A stretch of DNA of 64,000 bases, taken from the NCBI GenBank assembly GCA_951813605.1, contig OX638379.1, forward strand, positions 4,662,062 through 4,726,061. The letters are read 5' to 3'. The notes under the pieces were generated by a model. That model was not told the origin of the DNA, did not search any database, and worked only from the letters and a program-made list of their open reading frames with translations. Shown here in pieces: positions 55,392 to 64,000 of the stretch. The position numbers and the translations under genes were made by a program. How positions within the stretch are numbered: position 1 is the first letter of the stretch; every line of letters begins with the position of its first letter. The stretch is from an uncultured Bryobacterales bacterium. Its GTDB lineage: Bacteria; Acidobacteriota; Terriglobia; Bryobacterales; UBA6623.

Positions 55392-56405
55392 ATGAATCCC
55401 ACTAAGAAAAGGAAGCTCGGTCGTACAAAGGTCGAATTGACTCAGTTCGGGTACGGCGCAGCCCCGCTCGGGGAACTCTTTGTAAGGGTGAGCGAAGAAG
55501 ACTCCACTGCGACAATGCAATCGCTGTGGAAACACGGTGTTCGCTACTTTGATACGGCGCCTCTTTACGGATTTGGCCTGAGCGAGCACAGAGTCGGGAG
55601 CTTCTTGTTCCAGAAGCTACCCCACGAGTTTGTCATTTCGACGAAAGTGGGACGCATACTCAGGGCTCCTGAAGACAAAGCTAACTTCAAGCCCCCTATT
55701 TTCCTAGGAGGCCTTCCCTTTGATCACGTCTTCGATTACACCTACGACGGTATCATGCGCTCCTTTGAAGATAGTTTGCAAAGGTTGCGTTTAACCAGCA
55801 TCGACCTACTTGTTATTCATGACTTGGAGCTATGTCATCACGGCGAGAGATTGCAGCTACACCTTGACCAGCTTTCTGACAGCGGCTGGCGGGCTCTCGA
55901 CAATCTGCGATCGACAGGCAATATTCGTGCTATCGGATCTGGAATCAATGAGCGGGGAGCAATTCCTCGGTTTCTTCAACGTTTTGATATTGAATTCTTC
56001 GTCCTGTCATGGCCATACACACTGCTATATCAGGATGCTTTGGAAGAACTTATGTTATGCGAAGAGCGCAATGTAGGTGTCATTCTTGCTACTGTTTTCA
56101 ATTCGGGAATCTTGGTGACAGGACCCATCAAGGGAGCGAAGTACAACTATGAGGACGCGCCCGCCAAGATTGTCGAGCGGGTCTCAAGAATAGAGAGGGT
56201 ATGCCGCAGTCACAATGTGTCCATGGCGGCTGCTGCACTTCAGTTTCCTCTAGCACACCCGTGTGTAGCGAGTGTGATTCCAGGGGCGCTGCACCCGCGG
56301 CAAGTGGAGCAGAATGTCGGCTATTTTCAAGAGCAGATTCCTTCAGGCCTGTGGGCAGATCTGAAATCCGAGAAACTCATTCAGAAGGATGCTCCAACCC
56401 CTTAG
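55392..56405 (+). CDS. Aldo/keto reductase (D-threo-aldose 1-dehydrogenase-like)
   Basis: A 337-residue NAD(P)-linked TIM-barrel oxidoreductase. KLGRTKVELTQFGYGAAPLG is the N-terminal signature. The catalytic Asp and Tyr are in YFDTAPLYGFGLSEHRVG, the Lys in VISTKVGR, and the His in LVIHDLE. The pattern resembles the aldose/fucose dehydrogenase branch. I chose ATG 55392 with GGAG upstream. It shares the lower-GC composition of its neighbours. Confidence 0.88.
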   Translation: MNPTKKRKLGRTKVELTQFGYGAAPLGELFVRVSEEDSTATMQSLWKHGVRYFDTAPLYGFGLSEHRVGSFLFQKLPHEFVISTKVGRILRAPEDKANFKPPIFLGGLPFDHVFDYTYDGIMRSFEDSLQRLRLTSIDLLVIHDLELCHHGERLQLHLDQLSDSGWRALDNLRSTGNIRAIGSGINERGAIPRFLQRFDIEFFVLSWPYTLLYQDALEELMLCEERNVGVILATVFNSGILVTGPIKGAKYNYEDAPAKIVERVSRIERVCRSHNVSMAAAALQFPLAHPCVASVIPGALHPRQVEQNVGYFQEQIPSGLWADLKSEKLIQKDAPTP

Positions 56406-56548
56406 CGCTGGCACAGTCGCTGACGGAAGACTCTTCATTCAAGTCACCCGCTAGCCAGGAGGTCGATCTCTTCGGCGGAGTTCCGGGATGCGAGCAATCA
56501 CCGCGGGGTCCGCTTTAGCGACCCCTGCTTGCGAGCGATTTCATCCTG

Positions 56549-57463
56549 CTAGTGCGCCTTGAGGAACCTCTCGAAACGCAGGGCTAGCCGATCTTGGTCG
56601 GGGTAGTCTGCTTTTCGCCTCGGCAAGTGGATCTTGGCACGGTGCTGCGACTTGAGTGCTTCAAGCATCGGACCGTCTTCCTTCTCGAGCAGCCGTTGCG
56701 ACAGGTGCAGCCGATAGTCCGGATCGATGCCGATCAGGTGCGAGTCAAAGGCTGCATGATGGATCTTGGACAACGGCAGTCCGTTCGAGACGATCGGTTG
56801 CCCGAGCTCGACATCACTATCGGGAATGATGTGCGCCGCGTCGAGAAGCTGTGGCTCGGGCAGCCCGGAAAAGGCACAGCGCTCGTTGTAGGCGCAGAGC
56901 ACGATTTGCCGGAAAGAAGCTTGGTGTAGCCGCTGTTGCACACCGCGCAAGGCATACCTCTTTTCGATGTTGCTCGCAGGGAATTCTGTCGCCGCCTGGT
57001 ACATGCCTTGTTTCCTGGGCTCGCCGAAGACTACCTTGGATTTGAGCGAGGCTGCATCCCATCCGCTGATGAAAGCCGGGAAGATCGCAATATACCGGCC
57101 TGGCGCGACGCCGAGGAAGTAGATGATCCGGATTCTGTGCTCGAAGGCATCTCGCAGCCATCGATTGTCGGCAGCGGCAGGGTTGGTGCCCATGAATGCG
57201 TAGTCGACAGCCTCCCTGCGAGCGTATATCTGCTGATGCACTACCCGCTGGTCGTCGTACCAGTATTTTCGTCCCTTCGCCGGTACGACTGTCGTGATCG
57301 AGAGCAGATGCTTCATCTGCCTTGGCTTGAATATGCCTCGCTGCGGATTCACCAGCGGAATGCGCCTCCCGTCGAATTCAAAGCCTTGCTTGAGCTCCTT
57401 TCGAGTGAGGTGCGCGTAGGTCTCGCTCAATCTCCGGACCTGTTCAAACGCGGCGTTCCGCAT
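56549..57463 (-). CDS. HNH endonuclease (restriction-endonuclease-like)
   Basis: A 304-residue protein. The N-terminal part (RKELKQGFEFDGRRIPLV, then GIFKPRQMKHLLSI) is shared with stand-alone HNH restriction-type proteins. The C-terminal HNH domain has RCAFSG, LLDAAHIIPD (the HNH His) and NGLPLSKIHHAAFDSHLI (Asn and second His). No methyltransferase is adjacent, so it may act on modified or foreign DNA as a solitary enzyme. I chose the ATG at 57463; the frame is open to 57508. Confidence 0.82.
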   Translation of the reverse strand: MRNAAFEQVRRLSETYAHLTRKELKQGFEFDGRRIPLVNPQRGIFKPRQMKHLLSITTVVPAKGRKYWYDDQRVVHQQIYARREAVDYAFMGTNPAAADNRWLRDAFEHRIRIIYFLGVAPGRYIAIFPAFISGWDAASLKSKVVFGEPRKQGMYQAATEFPASNIEKRYALRGVQQRLHQASFRQIVLCAYNERCAFSGLPEPQLLDAAHIIPDSDVELGQPIVSNGLPLSKIHHAAFDSHLIGIDPDYRLHLSQRLLEKEDGPMLEALKSQHRAKIHLPRRKADYPDQDRLALRFERFLKAH

Positions 57464-57979
57464 GAGTGCATCATGACCGTCCCCAAAGAGCACAGTTGTA
57501 CCTCGCATCTGAGCGCGTCCGCGCCAGAGGCGAATCGATTATATGCTCTCGAACCAGGCCCGCTAGGCCGCTCGCGACCTCGCAAAGCGCCGACGCCCCT
57601 AGACGGGACTAATTAAGGACCGCATGCTGAAGGTCCGTGCAGGCGCCCACGCCGCCACCATTCAAGGCCGAGCCGTGCCCTGCGAAGAGAGGTGGCGTTT
57701 CAATCCTAATCTCGTGCTTCCAATCAAGGGCGCACCAGTGCATCCGGATAGCAGCCGAATTGCTTCCGCACTGCCAATTCGAGACTCAGTTCAGCAGTGC
57801 AACCGCAGGCACATTACTCACCTTGGCCCGGCAAAGCCTGTCGAAAAACCCGAGCTCCGCCGCTTTGGCTACTGGCAGCCTGCAAATTCTTGGGAAATTC
57901 TCGCTCCCTTGCGGAACCGTTTCGCTAATGAGTCCATCTAAGGCTCCAGACTGCTCACCTAGTAAGGAGGTGTGATCCT
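57464..57979. other. Intergenic region upstream of the FecR-domain gene
   Basis: No supported gene; two overlapping frames of about 105-112 codons in different phases lack family motifs. A strong ribosome site, AAGGAGGTG, ends about seven bases before the ATG at 57980. Confidence 0.5.
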
Positions 57980-60772
57980 ATGCGACTCGCGACTGGTTTC
58001 TTGGTGTTTCTGATGCCGCTGCTATTCTTCCCGCCTGCGTCGACGGCGGATAGCGCCAACGCCGACCCAGCCCTTGGCGTCGCTAGGTTGAGCGTGGTCA
58101 GTGGCGATGTCGCCGCACAACGCGGTGATTCCGGCGACTGGGTCGCAGCGGCCGTGAACATGCCGCTCGTCGAAGGTGACTCTCTTCAGACCAAGGGTGC
58201 TTCACGAGCCGAGGTCCAGCTGGCCCATGGCAACTTCGTGCGAGTCAATGGCGATACCGATATCCAGTTCCTCGAACTTGCCCGCCAACGTTTTCGCGTC
58301 CGACTGTCGCGCGGCACGGCGATTTACAGCGAGCTGGAGGGCAGCGAGGCCGATATCGATATCGAGACTGCAGTGATGGCGGTTCGCCCGATGGAGGCGG
58401 GCCGCTTCAGAGTGAGCGTCACGCCTGACGCAACCGTTGTCGAGGTGCGCCAAGGCAAAACCGAGATCGCGTTCCAGAACTTCACGACGACGCTCTCAAA
58501 AGGCGAATCGATGACTATCCGGGAAGGGCCCGGCGGGCTCGAGTTCAAGGCCGGGAGCGCCGGATCCGCGGACAGTTTCGACAGATGGGCTGCAAGTCGC
58601 GACAGGACCCTTCGACGAGCGATCTCTTACAAGTACGTCAGCCGCGATATCTATGGTGCGGCTAGCCTGGACGGTCACGGGGCTTGGCGGTTTGTCATCG
58701 ACCTAGGGTATTGCTGGTTTCCACGAGTAAGCGCAGGTTGGGTGCCGTATCGCCACGGGCGCTGGCTTTGGCTCGACTATTACGGCTGGACTTGGGTGGG
58801 CAACGAACCCTGGGGCTGGGCACCATACCACTGGGGGCGCTGGCAAAACCACTCAGTCCACGGCTGGGGATGGTTTCCCGGACCTACACGGTTGAGGCAT
58901 GCCTGGAGACCTGCGCTGGTGGCATTCTTCGGCTTTCAACCGGCTGTTTCAGCCCGCGTGTGGGCAGGTTTCGGCGGAATCGGCTGGGCGCCCTTGGCGC
59001 CAGGCGAGCGGTACTCGCCTTGGTATGGCGGTCGATACTACGGCAGAAACACCATCGTTGTCGACAACAGTGTCCGCGTCTTCAACACTTACAGCAACGC
59101 CCGAGACCGTCGCGCTGTGTCGTATATCGACTCGCGACGATTCGCCCTCGGCTCCACCCACACTCCCAGAGCGCTACGAACCAGTGAGATTCGCGAGGCA
59201 GCGGCGATACGGGGGCCGCTGCCGGTCGTTCCGGACCGTGCCAGCCAAGGACGCGTTCTCCGAGCATCGGACGCATCTCCGGGTAGCGGGACTTTGCAGA
59301 GCTTGCGGAGGGGCCACGCGACGCGGCTGCGCGACGGCACGGCGAGGATATCGTTCGAGGACCAGCGCAATCGGATCCAGAACTCGGTCGAAGCGTTCCA
59401 TAGAGGTTACCGGAACCATGGTGCGACTGTAGCGTCCAATTCCAGCGTCCGCTCGCGACGCAACCCGGCAGGCACGGGGCCTGCCGTGGTTCAGGGCCCG
59501 GCGACGCGGCCCGCGGTGCCAAGGGTGACTCCGGTTCCAGCGGTTGGGCCGGTCCCTGCTCCGGGGACTCAGCGCCGAGGCGGCATAGCGTCAACGGGCG
59601 CGCCCCAGACCGTTCTCGGACCTTCGTCTGCGCTTACCGTGCGAAGCCCCGTGTCCGGATCTCAACCGGCTGGTACAGCGGGTAGTCCGTCTGTCGGCGC
59701 GGCAGGGGCCAGTGGAGTTGGCCCTGTCGCCGCGCCAAGCAGCGGAACAAGGAGGACTCCAGGCCGTTTGAATTCAGCGAATTCTAGCTCGCGTAATACC
59801 ACGAACCCCCCTCGGCCAAGCGGCCGACTTGGAACCTCGGTTCGAATCACAGAACAGTCTAGGCCGAGCGGCCAGGGGCGCAGTTCCTCCTCGGTCCCGA
59901 GCGCGATCTATCCCACGCAGTCCACGCGGGTGCCGGGCTCGGTCCCGAGCCCGCCTGAGGCTGGCTTCGGCGGGCCTTATCGTGGCACGACCGTCGGCAC
60001 GCCTGCATCCGTCTACGCACCGAGGACCGGTTCACGGACTGGCACGACGAATCAGAGCGAAGGTTCGCGAGGAGGCGGCACGCGGTCGAGGCCAACGACT
60101 CGTACGGGAGCGTCTCCTGCGCCACCGGCGGTGTCCAGGCCGACCGCGCCCTCTCCGGGACAAAGGCGGGTGCAAGCCCCGCGCCCGGGGACCAGTTCGT
60201 CGACGAGCGTGTACGCTCCGAGAAGCAGGTCACGCGTCGGCACCTATCAAGTCCCGGGGACGTCATCCAGAGCGCCGAGCGCGGGGCAGAGTCGAGTGCC
60301 TTCGTCTTCGTCACGGTCCCGCAGCCGGGTATCCCCGAGTGTTCCGAGCGGGTCGCGTGGAGGGGGATCGTCCCGACCATCGGCACCCTCTGTTCGAACG
60401 CCGCGCTCTAGCAGTCGCTCCTCGTCCGGAGGAGGCACATTCGGCAACCAGCGACGAAGCCGGTCTGCCGCGCCGACCGTCGGTTCTGGCGGTCGTGTAT
60501 CACCACGCTCGAGTAGTTCCAGGTCCACAGCCCCGCGAGTCGGCGGGCTGTCCACAGATCGGAGCAGCCGCGTGGGCTCGAGCGGTCCTCGAATGTCGAG
60601 CCCGAGACCGTCCTCCGGACCGAGCAGGCGGTCCTCCGGAGGGAGCAGGCGGTCTTACGGAGGCTCCCGTGGATCCTCCTCGAGGCCGTCCGGATCTTAT
60701 AGGCCGGGTTCGTCGGCCAGGCGAGGCGCCAGCTCGAGTTCCTCCAGGCCCAAGAACCAGTCGGATCGCTAG
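57980..60772 (+). CDS. FecR-domain/DUF6600 exported protein with long Ser/Arg/Pro-rich tail
   Basis: A 930-residue secreted protein. Signal peptide about residues 1-22 (ending ASTA). A FecR domain lies around residues 50-170 (VEGDSLQTKGASRAEVQL, then LSRGTAIYSEL). A Trp/Gly/Tyr-rich DUF6600-type region follows at about residues 215-360 (repeated HGRWLW, WGWAPYHWGRW and HGWGWFPG). From about residue 480 to the end it is low-complexity Ser/Arg/Pro/Gly, including SSGPSRRSSGGSRRSYGG near the C terminus. FecR domains elsewhere sense periplasmic signals, but no sigma/anti-sigma pair is near. The basic tail may bind cell-wall polymers or nucleic acid. Confidence 0.85.
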   Translation: MRLATGFLVFLMPLLFFPPASTADSANADPALGVARLSVVSGDVAAQRGDSGDWVAAAVNMPLVEGDSLQTKGASRAEVQLAHGNFVRVNGDTDIQFLELARQRFRVRLSRGTAIYSELEGSEADIDIETAVMAVRPMEAGRFRVSVTPDATVVEVRQGKTEIAFQNFTTTLSKGESMTIREGPGGLEFKAGSAGSADSFDRWAASRDRTLRRAISYKYVSRDIYGAASLDGHGAWRFVIDLGYCWFPRVSAGWVPYRHGRWLWLDYYGWTWVGNEPWGWAPYHWGRWQNHSVHGWGWFPGPTRLRHAWRPALVAFFGFQPAVSARVWAGFGGIGWAPLAPGERYSPWYGGRYYGRNTIVVDNSVRVFNTYSNARDRRAVSYIDSRRFALGSTHTPRALRTSEIREAAAIRGPLPVVPDRASQGRVLRASDASPGSGTLQSLRRGHATRLRDGTARISFEDQRNRIQNSVEAFHRGYRNHGATVASNSSVRSRRNPAGTGPAVVQGPATRPAVPRVTPVPAVGPVPAPGTQRRGGIASTGAPQTVLGPSSALTVRSPVSGSQPAGTAGSPSVGAAGASGVGPVAAPSSGTRRTPGRLNSANSSSRNTTNPPRPSGRLGTSVRITEQSRPSGQGRSSSSVPSAIYPTQSTRVPGSVPSPPEAGFGGPYRGTTVGTPASVYAPRTGSRTGTTNQSEGSRGGGTRSRPTTRTGASPAPPAVSRPTAPSPGQRRVQAPRPGTSSSTSVYAPRSRSRVGTYQVPGTSSRAPSAGQSRVPSSSSRSRSRVSPSVPSGSRGGGSSRPSAPSVRTPRSSSRSSSGGGTFGNQRRSRSAAPTVGSGGRVSPRSSSSRSTAPRVGGLSTDRSSRVGSSGPRMSSPRPSSGPSRRSSGGSRRSYGGSRGSSSRPSGSYRPGSSARRGASSSSSRPKNQSDR

Positions 60773-60995
60773 ACGCCGACCGGCGCAAACTGTCGGTCCG
60801 AGGCTCGCGGAGGCCAGCGCCCCGTCCCAAGCCTCGGACCGCCGTCCTCCGCTTTCTGATACTGGGCAATGGCAACGGCGCTCGACCCCAGAAACCGGCC
60901 CGTTGCAACAATGGGGTCCCGGCCACACTTCTGTGGGGAGCTGGACGAGCGATCCCAAATCCGTCTCGGCGAAACGAGCCCGGCAAAAGACAACC

Positions 60996-61949
60996 ATGAG
61001 CAAGCCCAAGCCTGTCGTTATCGATACCGATCCAGGTCTCGACGATGCACTGGCCCTGATCCTGGCCATGCGCTCCCCCGACTTGGATGTTCGGGCGATC
61101 ACGGTCGTAGCCGGCAACGTTCCACTCGCCACCGGCGCATCGAACGCACTAAGGATTCTCGAGGTCTTGGACCCCAGGCCAGTGCCACCAGTGTTCGAGG
61201 GCTGCGAAAAACCCATGAGCCCGCCCGTCTCCCGTGCAGAGCACGTGCATGGGATCGATGGCCTTGGCGGTGCCTCTAGCTCGTTTCCGGTCCGTCGCCT
61301 GAAGGCAGAACGACGCCACGCTGCCGACCAGATGGTCGATTTGGCGCGGCGATATGGCAAGGACCTCACAATAGTGGCACTGGGGCCGCTGACCAATGTG
61401 GCGACGGCATTGCAGCGAGACAAAGATGCGATGGCCGGAATCCGCGAGTTGGTCGTGATGGGCGGCTCCGCGGACAGTCGCGGCAATGCGACCGCGGCCG
61501 CGGAGTTCAACTTCTATTCCGACCCTTCCGCGGCAAGAACGGTCGTCCGGTCCGGCTTGCCGGTCACGTTGGTGGGGCTCAACGTCACGGAAAAGACCCT
61601 TCTTCCGCAGTGTCGCTTCAACAGATTCCTCGACGCGATGCAGCGGGGGCCGCTCCGTTCGTTCCTGGCAGCCGTAAGCTGCCCGTACTTTGATTTCTGC
61701 CGCAAGGAGCAGGGGATTGACGCCTGCGCCATGCACGATCCGCTCGCCATCGCAGCTGCGATCGACCCCGCCTTGATTCGAACGGATTTGATGCAGTGCG
61801 ACATCGTGGTTTCTCAAGGATTGACGCGAGGGATGATGCTCGCGGATCGGGAGAGCACGGACGCTGAGGCTTCGCCTGTTCGGGTGGCTACCGAAGTCAA
61901 TTCCGACAAATTCATCGAGCTCTTTCTGGGGACCGCTTGTGGTTCATAG
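60996..61949 (+). CDS. Inosine/uridine-preferring nucleoside hydrolase
   Basis: A 317-residue enzyme that splits the N-glycosidic bond of ribonucleosides. The calcium-binding motif DTDPGLDDALAL is at about residues 10-21. The body has VAGNVPL, ALGPLTNVA and EFNFYSDP, and the late CAMHDPLAIAAA segment supplies the final metal Asp. I chose ATG 60996; the open frame further upstream overlaps the FecR tail in another phase. No transporter is adjacent. Confidence 0.9.
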   Translation: MSKPKPVVIDTDPGLDDALALILAMRSPDLDVRAITVVAGNVPLATGASNALRILEVLDPRPVPPVFEGCEKPMSPPVSRAEHVHGIDGLGGASSSFPVRRLKAERRHAADQMVDLARRYGKDLTIVALGPLTNVATALQRDKDAMAGIRELVVMGGSADSRGNATAAAEFNFYSDPSAARTVVRSGLPVTLVGLNVTEKTLLPQCRFNRFLDAMQRGPLRSFLAAVSCPYFDFCRKEQGIDACAMHDPLAIAAAIDPALIRTDLMQCDIVVSQGLTRGMMLADRESTDAEASPVRVATEVNSDKFIELFLGTACGS

Positions 61950-61968
61950 AGGCCCGGCGCCTCGCCAC

Positions 61969-62938
61969 TCATCGCATGAAGCATTTGGCGGAGTTACCCC
62001 CTGTCGCGCCCCTTAAGAATTCGACCCACGAGCGCTCTTCTCCCGGGGCGTCGAAACTCGTCCGCCAAAACGCAAGAAACGCCTCCCGGTTCTCGATCCT
62101 GCCCGCCTGCAGATATGCCAGCAGTCGCTCCGCGTCAGCGCCGTCCGTCAGATGGTGGGAGCGAAGCAGACCCTCGGTCGCGTCACAGTCGCTCACGGCC
62201 CCGAGGCTTCGTTGGATTCGTCGCAGCCGTCGCAGCCGCTTCCGCATTCCGGGGCCGTAGCATTCGCGGAAGAGTTCCAAGCAGTAGCGTAATCGCTTTC
62301 CCTCAAGGCGCAGACGGTGGAGTTCGGCGGGGCCCGGATCGCTGGCGCACATTTGCCGACCCATTGCGAAAAACTCTGCAACGAGCCGGGGAAGCACGCG
62401 CCGAGCGTTCGATGCTGGGGAGTCGGTCCCTATCCAGTCCGGGAAATTCGGAAATTGGCTCATTCGCGCAAGCTCCCGGCGAGACCCCCGGCGACGTTCC
62501 CGTAGATCAGCTTCCCAGTCCTGCTGACCAGTTGACGGCGAAATTTCGGAACCGCCTGCGACCGATCTGATGGCGCAGCGCAGCCTCGGCTTCCGCGCGC
62601 TGTCGCTCGAGCGCGCGTACCACGGGCGACTGCGGATTCAGGCCAGCGTCCGCGGCAAGCTCGAGGGCGATATCCCGGTCTCTGACGGAGCGGCCCGCGG
62701 CTAGGATCGACTTGACGCGCTTCCGCAATGTCCGCACGTCGGCAGCTTGCAGCGTGCCGCGGAAGCAGTCGATCGTGGAAAGCAGGCGCCGGGCCGCTAC
62801 TCGCAGGTCGTGAACCGCGTCCGGACTCCGATCTTCGCGCGCCCGGTCCAATTCCTGCGCCAGTCGTTCGACACGGCCGGCGGCCAATTGCTCGGCAAAT
62901 GTGACCAACTCGCTCTTGGCGGGAGTCATGGGACTCAA
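61969..62938 (-). pseudogene. CHAD-domain protein, frameshifted into two halves
   Basis: Two adjacent minus-strand frames, 62938-62507 and 62463-61969, carry the N-terminal (HDLRVAARRLLSTIDCF) and C-terminal (HRLRLEGKRLRYCLELF) histidine-rich repeats of one CHAD domain. The second frame is open upstream to the end of the first, reading DWEADLRERRRGSRRELAR, so one single-base shift near 62515-62525 would restore a protein of about 320 residues. CHAD domains bind polyphosphate. It is either a recent mutation, a sequencing error, or two genes. Confidence 0.7.
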
Positions 62939-63012
62939 GTGGGCCAGTGGCGATTCAAGCGAATTCCAACTTCTAGGAACAGCGCAAGGGCAGGTCTAGC
63001 GAACCTGGCACG

Positions 63013-63252
63013 CTAAATCGAAACGCCCACGATGCGCGCAAGTTCCGGGATGCTTGGATTGCCGTAGTACACGCCGTTGATTTCGAATGTCGGCACGCTT
63101 CGCTTGCCGCCGTTTTGCTCCATGACAATCTGCACCGCGCTCTCGTCCCGCTCGATATCGATCTCGTCGAACGGAACCTCGTTCTCCCGAAGGAACCGCT
63201 TCGCCCTCCAGCAGTCGGAGCACCATTGCGTCGTATAGACCTGAATCTTCAT
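63013..63252 (-). CDS. Glutaredoxin-like protein
   Basis: A 79-residue thioredoxin-fold protein with the redox motif CSDC in TTQWCSDCWRAK (Cys11, Cys14), the cis-Pro segment SVPTF and NGVYYGNPS near the end. This pattern is close to NrdH/mycoredoxin-type glutaredoxins. It acts in the cytoplasm on disulfides or mixed disulfides. Confidence 0.88.
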   Translation of the reverse strand: MKIQVYTTQWCSDCWRAKRFLRENEVPFDEIDIERDESAVQIVMEQNGGKRSVPTFEINGVYYGNPSIPELARIVGVSI

Positions 63253-63296
63253 CGCGGAATATTCAGAATAGCAGCCGTCCGGGTGGACCGGGCGGT

Positions 63297-64000
63297 TTAT
63301 GCCCAGCGTCCAAAGACTGGAAGCCAGCCCTTGCGGGCGACCAGCTCAACTAAGTTCAGCAATATCGCCACGGCCAAGAGCAACGGCCACAAATCCATCC
63401 AGCGCGGTACGGTCCGGCCATTTGTCGCAAAGATTTCTTCTGGAGCGGGATTGGCGCGGCCACCTGTCGCCGCCGCAATCGACAGCAGCAGTTCCTCGTC
63501 CGACCCATAGCGCTGGAGTTCGGAATTCTCCCGATAGTGAGCGGATTCCGGGAAGGCGCGCGATCGCTCGGCCGGGCGCATGCGAAATAGCCCGTGCAGC
63601 CCGCCGGCAGGGAACCGGGCTTCGAATCCTCCACCGACAGCCTTGGGAGTCGAGACATGCCGGTAGCCATCGGGGCCGAGAGCGTAGATCTCGGGCAAGG
63701 CGGTCGGGGCGGGCTCCGCTTGGCTGCGATACCGCACGACGATCTCGTCACTTGCCGCATCGTATTCGGTCTCGGTGTCAGTCGGGGCGGCGCGCGGCAA
63801 GATGTCGCGCAGTGCATTCGACCAAAAGGTGTCAAACCCGTCCCACGCCACCCAGTTTGTCGACCAGCGATCCTTGGCGTCGGACGCAAAGACCGCGGAG
63901 CGGCCCAAGCCGTACTGCCAGCGCAGGAAAAGGGGGTCTTCGTCGGTCGCTTGCAGGATCGTTTCGGCAGCCGGCTTGGCCTCGAATTTCACCCATCCCA
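63297..64000 (-). CDS. C-terminal part of a large membrane protein (VWA/glutamine-amidotransferase-like), partial
   Basis: The frame runs off the right edge; only the last 234 or so codons are visible. It has FLRWQYGLGRSAVFASDAKDRWS, typical of the C-terminal domain of large VWA/DUF1355-like membrane proteins in Acidobacteriota and Planctomycetota. A Glu/Arg-rich extracytoplasmic region follows, and one hydrophobic segment near the end (LWPLLLAVAILLNLVEL). The function is unknown; it may act in a BatA/MoxR-like complex. Confidence 0.7.
   Translation of the reverse strand, partial: GWVKFEAKPAAETILQATDEDPLFLRWQYGLGRSAVFASDAKDRWSTNWVAWDGFDTFWSNALRDILPRAAPTDTETEYDAASDEIVVRYRSQAEPAPTALPEIYALGPDGYRHVSTPKAVGGGFEARFPAGGLHGLFRMRPAERSRAFPESAHYRENSELQRYGSDEELLLSIAAATGGRANPAPEEIFATNGRTVPRWMDLWPLLLAVAILLNLVELVARKGWLPVFGRWA

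Overview
The window is a GC-rich bacterial chromosome segment (roughly 65 percent G+C by eye). Its gene content resembles Acidobacteriota of the Bryobacterales/Solibacter type: a DUF1501 protein coupled to a PSD1-type cytochrome/DUF1553 protein, a secreted sulfatase, ThuA, PIG-L and D-aminoacylase proteins, a FecR/DUF6600 protein, and many Tat or Sec leader peptides. The taxonomy is an inference from family content and was not tested.

Layout. 535-2001 sulfatase; 2048-6158 (minus) a Tat-exported molybdenum hydroxylase operon (2Fe-2S, Mo and FAD subunits) plus a small Cys protein; 6316-9848 a HEAT-repeat cyclophilin, a MidA/NDUFAF7 methyltransferase and two hypotheticals; 9852-15358 a cysteine-desulfurase-like enzyme and four consecutive glycosyltransferases; 16165-19288 a DinG-type helicase convergent with hemW; 19333-22182 a ThuA protein, an 11-residue-repeat protein and pdxS-pdxT; 22952-25159 a ThDP enzyme and a five-haem cytochrome; 25190-28321 an IS1380-family element interrupted by an IS110-family element; 28407-32257 a membrane protein, a sugar isomerase-like protein, tRNA-Arg and a thiolase; 32526-33041 (minus) a peroxiredoxin with an in-frame TGA; 33292-37314 the ffh-rpsP-khpA-rimM-trmD-rplS housekeeping block; 37704-46603 (minus) a lipoprotein, SDR, DUF1501/PSD1 pair, PIG-L deacetylase and amino acid permease; 47012-48574 a type III polyketide synthase with an isoprenylcysteine-methyltransferase-like partner; 49069 tRNA-Lys; 49190-53073 a D-aminoacylase-like amidohydrolase and a GH78-like protein; 53686-56405 a lower-GC set of rpiB, haloalkane dehalogenase and aldo/keto reductase; 56549-64000 an HNH nuclease, FecR/DUF6600 protein, nucleoside hydrolase, frameshifted CHAD gene, glutaredoxin and the C-terminal end of a membrane protein.

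The two strongest observations come straight from the sequence. First, the IS110 element sits in an IS1380 transposase whose two halves rejoin in frame. Its roughly 300-base left end folds into two internal-loop hairpins, and short stretches in these loops match, with the expected polarity, the pre-insertion target and the element's own end junction around a shared CT dinucleotide. This is what a bridge RNA should look like. Second, the peroxiredoxin carries TGA exactly at the peroxidatic cysteine, followed by a SECIS-like hairpin, so it is probably a selenoprotein. A third signal is an inverted repeat around the IS1380 promoter that would hide the transposase start codon in read-through transcripts only.
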